Of a DNA stretch of 64,000 nt, positions 12,301 through 27,300 are shown in pieces. The translations under genes were made by a program, and so were the position numbers. Source of the stretch: an uncultured Rhodospirillaceae bacterium (GTDB lineage: Bacteria; Pseudomonadota; Alphaproteobacteria; Rhodospirillales; Magnetospirillaceae); contig CAIUSV010000017.1 of NCBI GenBank assembly GCA_903901915.1, positions 1-64,000 of the forward strand, written 5' to 3'. A model generated the notes under the pieces. It searched no databases, was not told the DNA's origin, and saw only the letters and a program-made list of their open reading frames with translations. Every line of letters begins with the position of its first letter. Within the stretch, counting starts at the first letter, position 1.

Positions 12301-15300
12301 GGGAACTCCATCTTCGGCGGCAAGGCGGATTTCGCTCTGACGTCCGGTGCCATGCCGGTGTCGGTCGTCGCTGTCGCGTCGGCGGTTCAGAACGTCGGGT
12401 CGGTTCTGATGGACCGGATAATCGGCAGCTCGAACGGCAATTACGTCACCCTGTGGCAGACCGCGGCCGGAACGCTGAGCGGTCAAGCCTACGACCAGTT
12501 CAATCACGTCATTTCCGGGGACACCTTCGCGGTCTCGTCGGTGCCGTCCGGATCCATCGCCACCACCGGGTTGATCAATGTCGGTCTGGCGGCGGCCTGG
12601 ATGAATGGGAGCCAAGCGCAGTGGCAATCGTGGTCGGTCGGCACCAACAGCATCACCGCGTCCGCCGGCCCTATTTCCGTTGACGCCGATACCTCCGGCG
12701 TATCAGTCAACAGCCTTACCGGATTGGTGACCGGAACCACTGCCACCGGTGTGGCCGCCGGGTGGATCAGCGGCGGCACCGCGACGGTCGAGACCTTCGA
12801 CCTGACCTCCGGGGCCAAGATTGCGTCCTTTGCCCTTAATCCGGGAACCGAGACCGTGAGCGCGGGGCTGGGAATGACCGGCCTCATCGGGGGTACCGGC
12901 AATTTCGCCGCTTTTTGGAGCGTCGCGTCTTCGTCGGCGCAGCATGGCGGCCATCTGGACGGGCAGGTCTACAGCGCCACCGGCGTGGCTATCGGTCCGG
13001 AGATCATTCTTGGCGGTTCGGGCAATACCGTCACCTCGTCCAGGGTGGTGGGTCTTCAGGACGGCGGCTTCGCCGTATCCTGGCTGGAGAGTGCCGGGAC
13101 GCTCGGGTCTCAATACAACACCGAGGCTTTCAACGCCGACGGCAGCGTTCGCAGTGGTGTGGATCAGATCGCCTCGGGCAGCATCACCGCTATCCAGAGC
13201 GCCCGCCTGACCAATGGCAATTACGTCGATCTGTGGCTGACCGATGCCGGCAGTTCGACGGCGGTGGCGCACGGCCAAGTGATGTCGGCTTCGGGGCAGC
13301 CGGTTGGGCATTCGTTCCAGATGAACGTTCCCAACGCCAGCGGCCTCAACGCCAGCCCCATCGGCGGCGCCGGCGGCTTTGCCGTCGAATGGTCGGACGG
13401 CAGCAATCTCTACAGTCAGCACCTGGATTCCATGGGTAATCCGATCGAGGTGGCGACCATCGCCGGTGGCGTCACCGTCAATGCCAGCGTCACTTCGTCG
13501 GTGGTAAGCGATGCCGGCAACTCGGTGGCCCTGCCCAATGGCGGCTATTTCGTGGTATGGCCGGCGATCAGCGGCGGTACCGGCCAGTATCTCGGCCAGC
13601 AATTCAGCGCCGCCGATCAGCCGGTGGGGTTGCCGGTGACGCTTGCGTCCGGCCTGACCCTAGGTACCGGTACGATAATTATGCCAAAGCTTTCCACGCT
13701 GCCGGACGGCAACTTCGTCACTAGCTGGGACAGCGGAACGACCGTCAGCTGGCAGAAAAACGTCGTCAATCCCACTACCGGCGCGGTGACGGCGGGGACC
13801 ATCGTCAATCTGCCGTCGGCCATCGCCGGGCTCAACGCCAATTCGGCGGTGGCAACGGCGGCCGGGACCGGTGCCGCCGACGAAACCATCCTGGTGACCT
13901 GGACCGCCGCGAGCGGTGGCACGACCTCCCTTCAGGGCCAGTTCATCCATCTCGACGGCAGCGCAGGCGGTTCGGTTCTGCCCATCGCTTCGGACGTCTC
14001 CACCAATCTGTCGGTCAGCCCTAACGGGCGTGCGGTTGGTCTGGACAATGGTTCGGTGGCGGTAGCCTATCGGGGTGGTGGCACTGATTACGTCAAGGTC
14101 TACAGCCAGAACGGGTCCCTGACATCGTCCAGCAGTTGGGCGGTGACGGGCGGCAATACCCCCTTCGTTGCCAAGGTTCATGGCGGCAGTGAGGGGTCGG
14201 GGGCCTACGCGGTGGTGTGGGGCTCCAACGCCGGGGTCCAGACGGCGGTGTACGATTCCACGGGTACCGTGGTTCCAAACTCGTCGCATACACTGGACAC
14301 GGGGACATCCACTTATGGGTTCGGCAATTTTCAGGTCAGCGCCTTGCCGGGCGGTGGTTACATTGTCACTTGGTTCGAGAACCCTGCCGCCACGCCGTCC
14401 ATTCACAATTTTCTCGGACAGATGTTCGATGCCAGCGGCGGGCCGGTTGGTTCGACCCTGCATCTGGCCAACGATGTCGGAGGCACCTCGCCACGAGTGA
14501 CGGGGCTGTCGGACGGGGGCTTTGTAATTTCATGGTTTCCCAATGGCCAAGCCCAGATCATCAGTCAGCATTTCAATACTTCGGGCGTGGCTGTTGGACC
14601 TGCAAGCTATACCGATACCCTGTTCGCCATGGACCACATCGTCGGTGGGGCGGGTAACGACACCCTTTACGGCGGCGCCAACCAAGTTCTGGAAGGAGGC
14701 GCGGGTAACAATACGCTGATCGGCGCCACCGGCGGTGGTTCCGTCATCGATTACGAGAATGCCCCATCAGGGGTGACCGTCAACCTGTCCACCAGTTCGC
14801 TGACCCTTCTCGGTTCGGTCCCCATCACATCCGCCGCCGGCAAGGCGGTGAACGGCTATGGCGGCATCGACACTTTGACCAATGGCACGGTGGCGACCAA
14901 CTTCACCGACGTCATCGGCTCCAAGGCCGTCGACACCATCATTGGCGGCAGCGTGGCGGGCTATCATTATCATCTGGAGGGCGGCGGCGGTGCCGATATC
15001 CTGATCGGCGGCAATGCCGGCACCGATTTTGTCGTCGACGTCAACGGCATCACCAGTGGCGGTACGGTCGCCGGCATCACTTCGTCGGGCACTGGAACCG
15101 CGACAGTCTCGTACCTCAATTCCATCACCTTCGAGGATTATTCCACCGGGACGATCACCAGTATCGGCGATGGGGCATTCGCACATGTCAGCGGTGTGCA
15201 GACCCTGAACATCGATGGCAACGGCGGCGGTTCGCCGATGACGGTGACGCTGGGAACGCTGGCCGACGCGACCGGCATCAATACCGTCAACGCCTACGGC

Positions 15301-18300
15301 GCCTATGGCGGGTTGACGGTGGACGCCCATCTTGCCAGCGGCGCCTTTACCCTGAATGCCGGCTCTGTCGGCAACGACACCCTTATCGGCGGCAGCGGCG
15401 CCAGTATCCTCAATCTTCAAACTCCCGAGAGCGGCCACGCCATCGCCGTCAGCGGCACCACGACCACGGTGACCGGCGGCGGCATCACCGACACCGTCAT
15501 TGGCGGCGCCAGCCAGTCAATCGATTTCGCCGGCTCCACCATCACCGTTTCCGGCGCCGCCGGCGCCAGGACGGTGATCGGCGGCGTTGGCGCCGATACC
15601 ATCACCGTCGACGGCTCGGTCGTCACCGTGGCGAGCGGCGGCGGCCGTGATGTGTTGACCGCGACGACGGGTAATCACGTCTTCCAGGTGGCGGCGTCCG
15701 ATTTCGCCATCAATGCCGACACCATCACCGGTGCGGCGTCCACCGCCAATACCCTGGACCTGATGTCTGGGGGCGCCGCCATCGGTGACGCGGCGTTCAG
15801 TAACCTTGCCCATATCCAGACACTGAAGCTGGAGACCGGCGTATCTGGCACCATCACTCTTGGCGCTGCCGCCATGGCGGCGGGGATCGCGACGGTCGAT
15901 CTGTCTGCCGATGCCGCGGCCGTGACCGTGGACGCTTCGGGGACAAGCTCGGCCCTAGCCATCACGGCGGGGAGCGGGACCGAGACGATTGTCGGCGGCA
16001 GCGGGGCCGATACCTTGACCGTCGGCAGCGGGAATGTCTTCTACGACGGTGGCGCGGGGGCCAACAAGGCCATCTTCTCTGGCAACGAGGCGAATTATAC
16101 GGTCGGCGCCGATGCGTCCGGCCATCTCGCCATTACCAACTCCGCGACGGGAAAGGTCGCCGTTCTTCTTAACGTCGGAACGCTACAGTTCGCGGATCAG
16201 ACCGCGATGCAGCCGGCCATCTCGGCCGTGAGCTACGACGCCGCCACCGGCAAGCTGACGCTGGCGGGGTCGAATTTCTCCCTAGGTTCCTCCTTCCATC
16301 CTACCGCCCTGACCCTGACCGGCGATGGCGGGACCTCCTACACCCTGACGGGGGGAACCCTCGACGCCGTATCGACCTCCAGTTCGGCGGTACTCCACCT
16401 GTCGACGCAGGACGCGCTTGCGGTTAATGGCCTCTTGAACAAGTCCGGGGCTACCGCCAGCGACCCTGGCAGCACCACCTACAACTTGGCGGTGGCCGGT
16501 GGATGGGATGGCCTGTCGCAGGGGATTTCGACCCAGGGCGTCACCGTCGCCAATGCCGGCAGCGCCACGATCAACTCGGTGACCTATAATTTGGCGACCG
16601 GGATGCTGAGCGTCACCGGCACCAATTTCGCCAACCACGGTGTGACCGGCGGCGTCCTAGAGGGAGACTTGACGCTTATCGGCTCCGGCGGAAGCTCCCA
16701 TACGCTGAGTGCCGGAATCGTATCGGTCACCAGCCCCACCGGTTTCTCCGTGGCTTTGTCCGGGGCGGACGCGGCTTGGGCCGCCGCCCATTTCGACAAC
16801 ATGGGGCCCAAGGCCGCCGATGGCTCGACCTACGGCATGGTGGCCGCCAGCGGTTGGGATGGCGGCATGATCAAGCCGTTCACCGGCGCGACCATTGTCG
16901 ATGCCAACAGCGGCGACACCGTGTCTGCGACCATTACGCTTCCGTCGGTGAATGGGACATTCAGCGGCGTTGGTTTGGTCGATGGCGGCATCGCCAACGG
17001 AACCCACACCTATAGTCTGGCCGCCACCACAATCACCGGCCTCCAAGGCGAACTGCAGGGATTGATCTTCTCGCCGAGCAGCCCTGCCTACGATGCCACC
17101 AGTTTCGGCCTGAAGATTTCCGGCCAGCCGGTCACGACCACGCTGGCCGTCGGCCTGACCAATCTCGGCCATGTCGCCGTCGACGGTTCCGGCAATCTCT
17201 ATTACGACTCCAATGGCCACTTCTACGAGCGCCTGCCCGGTGGTTCGACGATCACCCTGCCGACCCCGACCGGCACCTCCTACATCCTGAACGCGGATCA
17301 CGCCGGCAACGTCTTCTTCCTCGACGGCGACTGGAATGCTCAGACCTTCGCGGTCAAGGAAATCGTCGCCGGCAGCAATACGGCCATCACGCTGAAGTCG
17401 TATACTGGAATGCAGCCGTCGGCGATCGCTACCGATCCGACCGGACAATACGTCTATGTCTATTCAGCTGGCGATCACGTCTTCCATAAATTCAGTGCCG
17501 CCAATCCGTCCAGTGAAGTCACGTTCAACGCCACCGGCACGATCAGCTCTGTCGCGGGTATGTACATTGACAACGCCAATAACGTTTACGTCGCCGACAA
17601 CAACCACAGCTATATCGACAAGCTCACCTTGTCGAACGGGACGATCGCGTCGGACGCCCATCTGGGAAGCGGGTTCGGCTCGCCCAGTTCGGTAGTGGCT
17701 GACGCGGCGGGCGACGTCTTCCTGCACGACAATACCAACGGCAAGATCTATGAGGTTCTGGCCAGCGACAACAGCGTTCTGACGCTGGCCACCATCAGCG
17801 CCTATTCCTACGGCATCGCGCTCGACGCCCAGGGCAATCTGTACATTCCCGATTACGGCGCCAGTGTGATCAAGGAACTGGGCAGTCCGGCGGTTTCGGT
17901 GACCTACCCGACGACCGCCCTGAGCGTGACCGGTGGTTCGACCGTCACCGACACCTATTTTCTTGGCATGAGCAATACGCCGACACTTTCCGTGACGGGC
18001 GGATTGGCCAATGTCACGTCCTTTACCCTGGGCAGCTACGCCCAGGCGGCGGGCATCACCACCATCGACGCCTCCGCCACCACCGAGGACGTGACCATCG
18101 ATGCCAGCGGCGATGCCGCTGGGATCACGCTGATTTCCAGTGTTGGCAATAGCATTAGCACTTTCATTGGCGGTGCCGGCGCGGATTCCATCGTCCTTCA
18201 CAAGGCGGAATCGAGCTACTTTTACAACGGCGATGGGCTCGGGGGCGTTAATATCTACGATTTCGACCATGCCACCCATGTTCACCTGAATGGGGTGGAA

Positions 18301-21300
18301 ACGCTGAGCTTTACGGGTGGCGGTTCCATTGGCGTAGCGACTACCGGCGACGTGGCTACCCTGATCGGATCGGCCGGCGACGACGTCATCCATGTGAACG
18401 ACAGCACCATCGACATCGACGCGGGGGTCGGCGGTAACGACACCTTGATTACCGAAAGCGAAAGCGACACCACCTTCAGGCTGCACGACGGCTTCAACGG
18501 TAACGACACAATTACCGGGAGTTACTACGGTCATAACACCCTGGAGATTTCCGGAGGAACCATCGCCGACAGTGACTTCATCCATGTCACTCGCATCGGC
18601 ACCCTGTCCCTGACCGGGGCGGGGACGGTGACTTTGGGCGCGTTGGCCATGGATGCCGGGGTGACGACGGTGGATGCCTCGGCCTCGACCCAGGCGGTCA
18701 CCATCGACGTTCACGCCGACGCCACGGTCCAAACCGTCATCGGCGGCGGCGGCGGCGACATCTTCATGGTCGGTTCGAACGTTACCACCGTCACCGGCGG
18801 CGCCGGCAGCGACACCGTCGTCTTCCAAGGACCGGCGGAGTTCTACTCCATCGCCGGCGATGGTCTCGGTGATGTGGTGGTGACAAACACCCTCACCAAC
18901 GCCACCACTACCCTGGACGGGGTGGAGAATCTGCGATTCGGTGACAATACCCTCCACTCGGGGGCGGCCGGCGGGCTGGGGTTGACCGGCGCTTCCGGCT
19001 CCGGCGCCATGATCATGGACAGCCATACCGGCCCGCTGACGGTGGAGACCTGGGTCAAGTTCAATACCCTGCCGACGGGTGACGCGAACGTGTTCAGCCG
19101 TCTTTCGGGAGGTGCCTGGGATTCCGACAGCTTCACCCAGACTTTGCCCGAGATTACCCATAGCGTGCGATTCGACCCGGCCACCGGCACGCTGCAGGCC
19201 TATGTCTGGGATTGGGACGGCTACTACAACAATAACGAAAACGGCGGCAAGTTCAGCACCGGCACCACGGTGATCCTGGCCGGCCAGTGGTATCACGTCG
19301 CCATGACCATGGAGGACGGCGGCAACCTTCAGCTGTACGTCAACGGCGTCGCCGACGGCCCCCCCGCTTCTATCGTCGATTCGGACAAGGGATCCGACCG
19401 CTTTATTGTCGGTGCCCCAATGGTGGCCAATTCCATCGGCGGTATCGACGGCGAGTATGCCGATTTCGCGGTGTGGGATGGCGTTCGCAGCCCGACGCAG
19501 GTCGCGGCCGACATGATTACCAACCTCGGTCCGACCACCCATCTGGTCGGGTTGTGGAATCTGGGCGGCGCTGCCGGAGACACCGTCCCCGACCTGTCCG
19601 GCCATGGGGTGGCGGCACTGATCCACGATGCCACTCCGTTTGCCGGCGGTATCACGACTCTCGGCGACGTGGTCACCGATTCCCTGGTCACCCTGACGGG
19701 AAGCGCCGGCGACGACGTCATCAATGTGGGCAGCAACGTCGCCTCGGTGAATGGCGGCGGCGGCAACGACGTGGTGGCGGCGGACTATAGCACCCTCGCC
19801 AGCGGGAGCATCGCCATCGACGGCGGCACCGGCCCCGGCGTCAATGCCATTCACGTGGTTGGCGGCAGCTATCTGGCCGATGCCGATTTCGCCAATGTCC
19901 ACAACATCCAGACCATGATCCTGTCGGATCCGGGCGAGGGACTGAATTCGCTGACCCTGGGGACCAACGCCCAGGCGGCGGGCATCTCCACCGTCGATGC
20001 TTCACATGGCGGCTTTTATAACACCATCGACGCCAGCGGCGATGGTGCCGGCATCACCCTGATCGCCAGTGGTGGCAACGACATCTTCACGGGTGGGGCC
20101 GGGGCCGATGCCGTGGTCCTGCAGGGGGGCGAGGGGGGCTATTTCTTCTCGGCCGACGGCGACGGCAATGTGCGGGTGAGCAATTTGGCCTCCGGCGGCA
20201 CCACCACCCTGAACGGGGTGGAGACGCTGCAGTTCACCGGCGGCGGCAGCCTGACTGTGGCGACGACGTTGGCGTCGGGGCCGACCATCACCGCCGCCGG
20301 CACAGTGACCCAGGTCAACACCACCACAACCGGAGATCAGAACGACTGCCAGATCACGGCACTGCACGATGGCGGCTACCTGGTGACGTGGGACAGCCCC
20401 ACCGCCAACGGCCAGGACTCCTTCGCCCAACGCTACAATGTCGATGGGACCAAGGCGGGATCTGAGTTCCAGATCAACACTACCACTTTCAGCGACCAGA
20501 TCACTCCGGCGGTCACCGGATTGAGTGACGGCAGATTCCTCGTGCTGTGGGGCAGCTATGATCAGGATGGTCCCGATTGGGGGACCTACGGGCGGATATT
20601 CCCGGCGACATGGCCGGTCAGCGGCACACCGGGCAGTGAATTCCGGGTGAACACCACCATAGACGGTTTCCAGGCCTTGCCGCAGGTGACGGCGACGCCG
20701 GATGGTGGATTCTACGCGATTTGGGAAAGCGACCACGCGGGAACCGCGGCCCTGGGCGGCTATCACCTCTTCGGTCAGCGCTTCGGCGCCAACGGCGCCA
20801 TGGTCGGTGGGGAAACCCAGATTTCCTCCAACACCGTTACCGACGCGGCGAAGTCGATCTGCGCCCTGCCCAATGGCGACGTGGTTGCGCTGTGGACGAA
20901 CTCCGACGCCGACGCCACCGGCGTTTTCGGCCAGATCATCAATACCTCGGGCACGCTTCTTGGGCAGTTCCAGGTCAACACCACCACCTTCGACCAGCAG
21001 TACGGCGCCTCGGTCGCGCCGTTGAGCGGCGGCGGCTTCGTCGTCCTTTGGCAGAGCGGCGCCGGTCAGGATGGTGACGGGTTTGGCATTTTCGGCCAGC
21101 GTTTCGACGCGGGCGGAGCACCGGTGAGCGGCGAGTTCCAGGTCAACGCCGCGCCAGGAACCGGCTATCAGGCTTGGCCTTCGGTCACCGCGCTTCACGA
21201 CGGCGGCTTCCTCGCGGTGTGGGATGATGCCCCCGCCGGTGGAGGTGGCCTGCATAATGTCGTCGGCCAGCGTTTCGATGCCGACGGAGCCACGGTTGGA

Positions 21301-24300
21301 TCCCAGTTCCCAATCTCCACCGTTGGGTACCCAAGCGCAAATGTCAACGCGCACGCCACCACCCTGGCGGACGGCAGCGTCGTAGTCACCTGGCAGGGCG
21401 CGGACGCGGCCGGCGCCGGGGTCTTTAGCCAGCGGCTCAGCGTTACCGGGCAGATCATCGGCAGCACCACCCTGACCGGCTCTGCCGGTAACGACATCAT
21501 CCACGCCACCAGCGGCATCAGCGTTCTCGATGCAGGCAGTGGCGGCAGCGATGCCCTTCTCGGCGGCGGCACCTCTCCCGTCACCTTCCGCTTCCATGGC
21601 GGTTTCGACGCTTCGGACACCGTCACGGGTGACGCGAGGGTGGCGAACACCCTGGAACTTTCAGGCGCCACCCTCGCCGACGGCGCCTTCGCCAATGTGA
21701 GCGGGATCGCTACCGTGTCGCTGACCGGGGCCGCCGCCATCACGTTGGGAACGACGGCCCAGGCGGCCGGAGTTAGGGTCGTCGACGCCTCGGCCTCCAC
21801 CCAGTCCGTGACCATCAATCACGGCGCCGGTACGGCCGATATCAGCATGATCGGCGGCAGCGGCAACGACATCTTCACCGGTTCGACATTGTCGTTGAAC
21901 AGTGACGTTGTCGATTTCTCGCACGCCAGCGGCTATCTCGCCGTCAACCTGACCTCTGGCACCGCCAGCGCCAACGGCGTCGGCACCGATACCCTAAGCA
22001 ATATCCATACGGTCATCGGTGGCAATTTCGGCAATACCCTGATCGGCGATTCCGTTGCCGATCGGTTCGTGGTTGCCGGTCCCGGCGCCGAGTGGAACGG
22101 CAGCACCATTCAGGGCGGCGGCGGGCTCGACACCTTGGCGGTCAACGGCACCACCAATCTGCACGGCGCGTCCATCAGCGGCATCGAGCGCATCCAGTCG
22201 GATACCGGCCCCCTCAACCTGACGGTTGATTACCTGCAACTGTCCAATATGGCCGCTTCGGCAAGGAGCGAAGGTACAGGCGACCTCGTACTGGATTTCG
22301 GAACCGGCGCCCCCGGCACAAAATCTCTGACCGTACACATGGATTATGACGGCGCCAGTCTCTACCAACTGAATCTAGGCACCGGCCTGACGTTGCAGAA
22401 CTTCGGGGGGGCTGACCGACTGGTGATCGACGGGGCGGCACATGCCGACGGTCTTACGATCATGCAAGACATCGGCATCGCCACCACCACCATCCTGGGC
22501 GGCAGCGGTGATGACAGCCTGCTTCTGCTGAACGGCGGCGGCTATCTGACGGCCGTCACGGGAACCACCCTGAACGGCGGATTGGGCAACGACACCCTGA
22601 CACTGGGATGGGGAGGGACTGTCGATCTGACCCGGGCCGTGGTCGTCGGGTTCGAGACAATTACCGCTGCCACCATTGCGACGACGGTCTTGTCCATCAC
22701 TGCCGACCAAGCCGCCGGCTTGACGCTGGACGGCGGCGGGGCCGGGGTGGGGCTGGCGGTCGACGTGCATCTGGCCAACGGCGGCGCCAGCTTCGACGTC
22801 GGCACCATCACTCTGACCAATTGGGGGGCGGACGACTCCCTTACCATCACCGGCGGCAGCGGCAACGACACCATCACCGGCACCAGCCTCAACGATACCT
22901 TCATCGCCAGCGCAGGCAATGACAGCATCAACGGCGGTGCCGGAACCGATATCATCGACCTGTCCGGCCTTACCTCCGGGGCCACGGTCAACCTGGGCGC
23001 TGGCACCATGACCTTCGCCTCGGGGACGACGGTGATGACCTCGGTGGAGGGGGTGGCCGACAGTAATTTCATCGACACCCTGACCGGCGGCAGCGGCAAC
23101 GACCTGTTCCTCATGCACAGCGGTGTCCACGAGGCCGATATCGTTGATGGCGGCCTCGGTTCCGATACGGTGCGGATGGTGGCGGACACCGATCTTCGCG
23201 CTGTCGCCTTCAGCAGTATCGAGAATCTGTCTTTCGGGCATTCCTGGATCGAGGTCACCCTCCAGGACAATCAATTCGGTTCCGGACTGCTGTCCTCCAA
23301 CCTGCATGTGGACGGTTATGCAAACGCCTACACCGACTATCTGACGATCAAGGTACAGGGCACGGGCTTCGATGCCTCGGGCTTTACCTTCACCAACTGG
23401 GGTGGCGGCGGCTATCTCACTCTGACCGACCAGGCGGTCGGCCATGGAGTCACCCTGGTCGGCAGCAGCGCCGCCGATCACATCAACGGCAACAGCTGGG
23501 ACGATACGATCACCGGTGGCGCCGGGGCCGATGTCATGGACGGTGGCTACGGCAACGACGTCTTCATCCTCAATGCCGGCGATTCGGTGGCGGGCGAGGT
23601 CATTCGCGGCGGCAACGGCGGCGGCTTTGAGCATGACACCATTCTGCTCCAAGGCGACAACGACCTGCGCGGCACCACCATAACCAATGTCGAGACGCTG
23701 AACCTTAACGGCCACTCCGCGATCTTAAACCTTTCCCAATTGGCCTCTTTCGATACCGTCATCGGCGCAACGGGGACGGACACGCTGTCGCTGAGCGGTG
23801 CCACCATAGCCGACTCCGCCTTCGCCCATGTGAGTGGCGTCGAGACCCTGTCTCTGACCGGGGCGGCCTCCGTGACCCTGGGCGCCGATGCTCTGGTGGC
23901 GGGCATTACCGTCGTCAACGCTTCAGGCGCGGCCGGCGGCGTTGTCATCGACGCCCATGCCGATGCCCTGGTTCATACCCTTGTCGGCGGCAGCGGCAAC
24001 GACACCATCAAGGTCGGTGCCGTGGCCGGCGGCGTCGCCGTGATGCCGTACTCCATCCACGCGACGGATTCCCTCTACAACTACGATTCCGCCTTCCCCA
24101 ACCTTGGCGGGTCCGGCAGCACCACGCCGGTGCTGATCGCGCTGCCCACCGGTACCGGGCGGGTGGTTACCTTCGCCAATGTCTTCGGCACCGTCAGCAT
24201 GACCGGGGGCCTATCCAGCGGTGCCGATGGTGCGCTGGGGATTCCGATTTCCATCGGCGCCGACCATGGCCTTTCCGCGATCGCCTCGCCCAACGTCGGG

Positions 24301-27300
24301 TTTCTGTCCGGGGTTTTCGTCAACGGCGGATCGCCTTCCGCAGCCGCACCGGCGGGACTGGACTTTTCCAACGGCGGGTTTGGCACCAATTTCGCGTCGT
24401 TGTCGCCAACCACCGACCAGATATTCTATGTCGGTGACGGTCTGACCGGGACCGGCAGCGGTTTAGTGCAGCATTTCCTCGTCCCGGACGATGCCACCCA
24501 ACTGGTATTGGGCTTCAGCGACGGGTTCAGCTTTACCGGCCTTCCCGGCGCATATTACGACAACAGCGGCAGCGTCAGCGCCACGGTAACCATCACGACG
24601 GCCGGCGGCGGCGGTCCCGGCCAAGTTCTGACCGGCGGTGCCGGCAGCGATACCTTCGTCTTCAGCGGCGGGACCGGCCTTGGCGCGCCGGCCCTGGTTA
24701 CCGACTTCACCCCGGGTTCCGATAAGATCGACCTCACCGCCGGGGGCGGCGGCCTAACCTACTACCAGCATGCGGCTTGGAATGGCACCTTGGCCGCCAG
24801 TGTGGCCAATGCCGCACCGGGCGTCAGCTTCCTGACCGACGGCTTCAATGGCTGGCTGTATGTCAAGGGCGGCGCGCTTGATGGTACCGTTATCGAATTG
24901 GCCAACATCACCTCGGCGCCGCAGACCGGGGATCTTTTGGGGGTAGGCTCCGTCGGCGTCTCCCAGGATTTGACGGTGACGGGGGGGAATGGCGGCTTTA
25001 CCGTTGCCACCAACGCATCGACGTCGCTGTTCGGGCTGCAACTGAATGATCCCGATGCCGGTGCGACCGATGTGGACTCGGTGGTTCTTTCGGTGTCGCA
25101 GGGGACACTGTCCCTGGGGGCGACCGCCGGGTTAAGCGGTACGTTCACCGGCGGCACGCTGTCTTTCACCGGAACGCAGGCGAACGTCAACGCAGCCCTG
25201 GGATCTTTGACGTATTTGGGGGGGGCGACGGGCGGCACGTTGAGTTTTGCCGCCACCAATCTGTCGGCGGGCGATTCGGTCAGTCACAGTTACGCCATCA
25301 CCGTTCCGCATACACTGGTCTTGAACTCGCCCGGCCTGACGGTGGCGACGAACTCTCAATTTATCCTGACCCCCAGTTATCTGAGTGTCAGCGATCCGGT
25401 GGCGGTACCGGATTCGTCGCTGGTCTATAGCTTGACCAGCCTGCCTGCATCCGGCTCGCTGAAGGTGAACGGGGTGGCGTTGGGTTCCAGCGGCACCTTC
25501 ACTCAGGCAAACGTGGACGCCGGACAAGTAACGTATTTCGCTGGCGGCACCGCCGGCGCCGACAACTTCTCGCTGTCCGTCGGCGACGGTATCGGCGGCC
25601 ATTCCCCGGCTCCGCTCAATGTCGCGGTGAGCCTCGTCGCCGTCAATTCCGGCCCCGACTTGTCGCTGGGCGCCACGGGGATACTGGCCCCGACCACCGG
25701 CTTTGCGTCGATCGGTTCGACCAACCTCCAGGCCAGCGATGGGGACACGCCGGCCAACCAGTTGATCTATACGGTAACCCAACTGCCTGGGCATGGCGTG
25801 CTGACCATCAACGGCACGGTGGCGGTGGTCGGTTCCACCTTCTCCCAGGTCGACGTCGCCAACCAGATGGTAAATCATGGCCTGCGCTATTATAGCGACG
25901 GCGGCGTCGCCACCAGTGATTCGTTCCAGGTGACGCTGACCGACGGGCAGAATTCCCTGGACGTGACCACGGTGCCGATCAATATCGTCGGCAATCATGC
26001 GCCGGTGGCCGGTTCGGGCACGGGCAACGCGCTGTCGTTCGACGGCAGCAGCAATTACGTCGCCATCGGCAATTCGGCGGCGCTTAACACCGGCGGCGGT
26101 TCGTTCACCTACGAGGCGTGGATCAACACCGCCGCCTATCACGATCAGGCCATCTTGAACATTGGTGGAGGAGAACTTTATCTCAGCGCCCAGTCGGGTC
26201 ATGACTGGCTTGCCTACATCCAGCCCGGCGCGACGGTCGGGACGGTGCTGTCGAGCGCATCGATCAGCCTCAATTCCTGGCATCACGTTGCCGTCACCTA
26301 TACGGCGGGCACCGGGGCTTCGGCTGGAACCGGAACGGTGCAGTTGTACGTCGATGGGGTTCCCGACCAAAGCGCAACCGTATCCTCGCTGTCCTTCGAT
26401 GCCGCCGCGACGGCGCTTATCGGACGGGGCAAGGACAGCTATCCGATGCAATTCAGCGGGTTGATGGATGAGGTCAGGGTCTGGAATACCGCCCTCACCA
26501 CCCAGCAGATTCATAACAACATGAACGCTGAACTGACTGGCCTGGAGAGCGGCCTTCAGGGCTATTGGAAGTTCGACCAAAGCTTCGGCGGGACGATGGT
26601 CCACGATTCGGGCATTTTCCAGGTCGACGGCACCGTGATGGGGAATATCCCGACCTGGGTACCGTCGGGTCGTGGCGATCAGCAGTTGACCCTGTCCACC
26701 GACGGTCCCTTGACCGGTCACCTCAACGCCAGCGATGTCGATTCGGCCAATCTGACCTGGAGCATTGCATCCAATGGCCAGCCGAGCCATGGCGCCATCA
26801 CGCTTGATCCCCATACCGGCAATTTCGTCTATACGCCGGACTTCAACTTTTATGGCATCGACCACGTCACCTATCAGGTGTCCGATGGGGTCCTGACCTC
26901 GGCGGCAGTGGCCGATCTGGTGGTCGCCCCCATTAATCATGCTCCGGTGGTCGAAGGGGCCGCGGTGCGCGGCCAGGCGCTGCGGTTGAGCGGCGGCACC
27001 GTCTCCGCGGCTTCCGGCGCTCTGACCGCCGGCTCGTTTGCCTCGGGCCAAGCGACGCTGGAGATGGACGTCAATTTGGCTGCATTGTCGGCAAGTCAGG
27101 GGCTGGTCCGGCTGTCGTCGTCCGGCAACCCGACCAACCACCTTTCCCTCTATATCGACAGCAGCGGCCATATCTATCTCGACAACGGCAACGGCTCGGT
27201 GATGACGACCACCACCATCGGAGCCGGTGTCTGGCATCACGTCGCGGTCAGCTACACACCCGCCGCCAGCGGCCTTACCGCCATCGCCACCGTGGTGATC

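Larger units (their letters stand above)
15160..24020 (+). repeat. Recurring composite module '(I/L)ADxxFAHVSGVETLSLTGA..VTLGxxAxAAGITTVDASxxxxxVTIDA....LIGGSGNDT'
   Basis: Copies read near 15170, 15780, 17990, 18560, 19860, 21670 and 23800, several followed by RTX-like motifs. Confidence 0.8.

Noticed and set aside
17464-19902. 812-aa minus-strand ORF, and similar long antisense ORFs (20002-21597, 25132-27321, 31063-32415, 6211-7359)
   Set aside because: All lie opposite the intact giant gene. Translations are Arg/Gly/His/Asp-rich with no recognisable domains, as expected for antisense shadow frames in GC-rich coding DNA.
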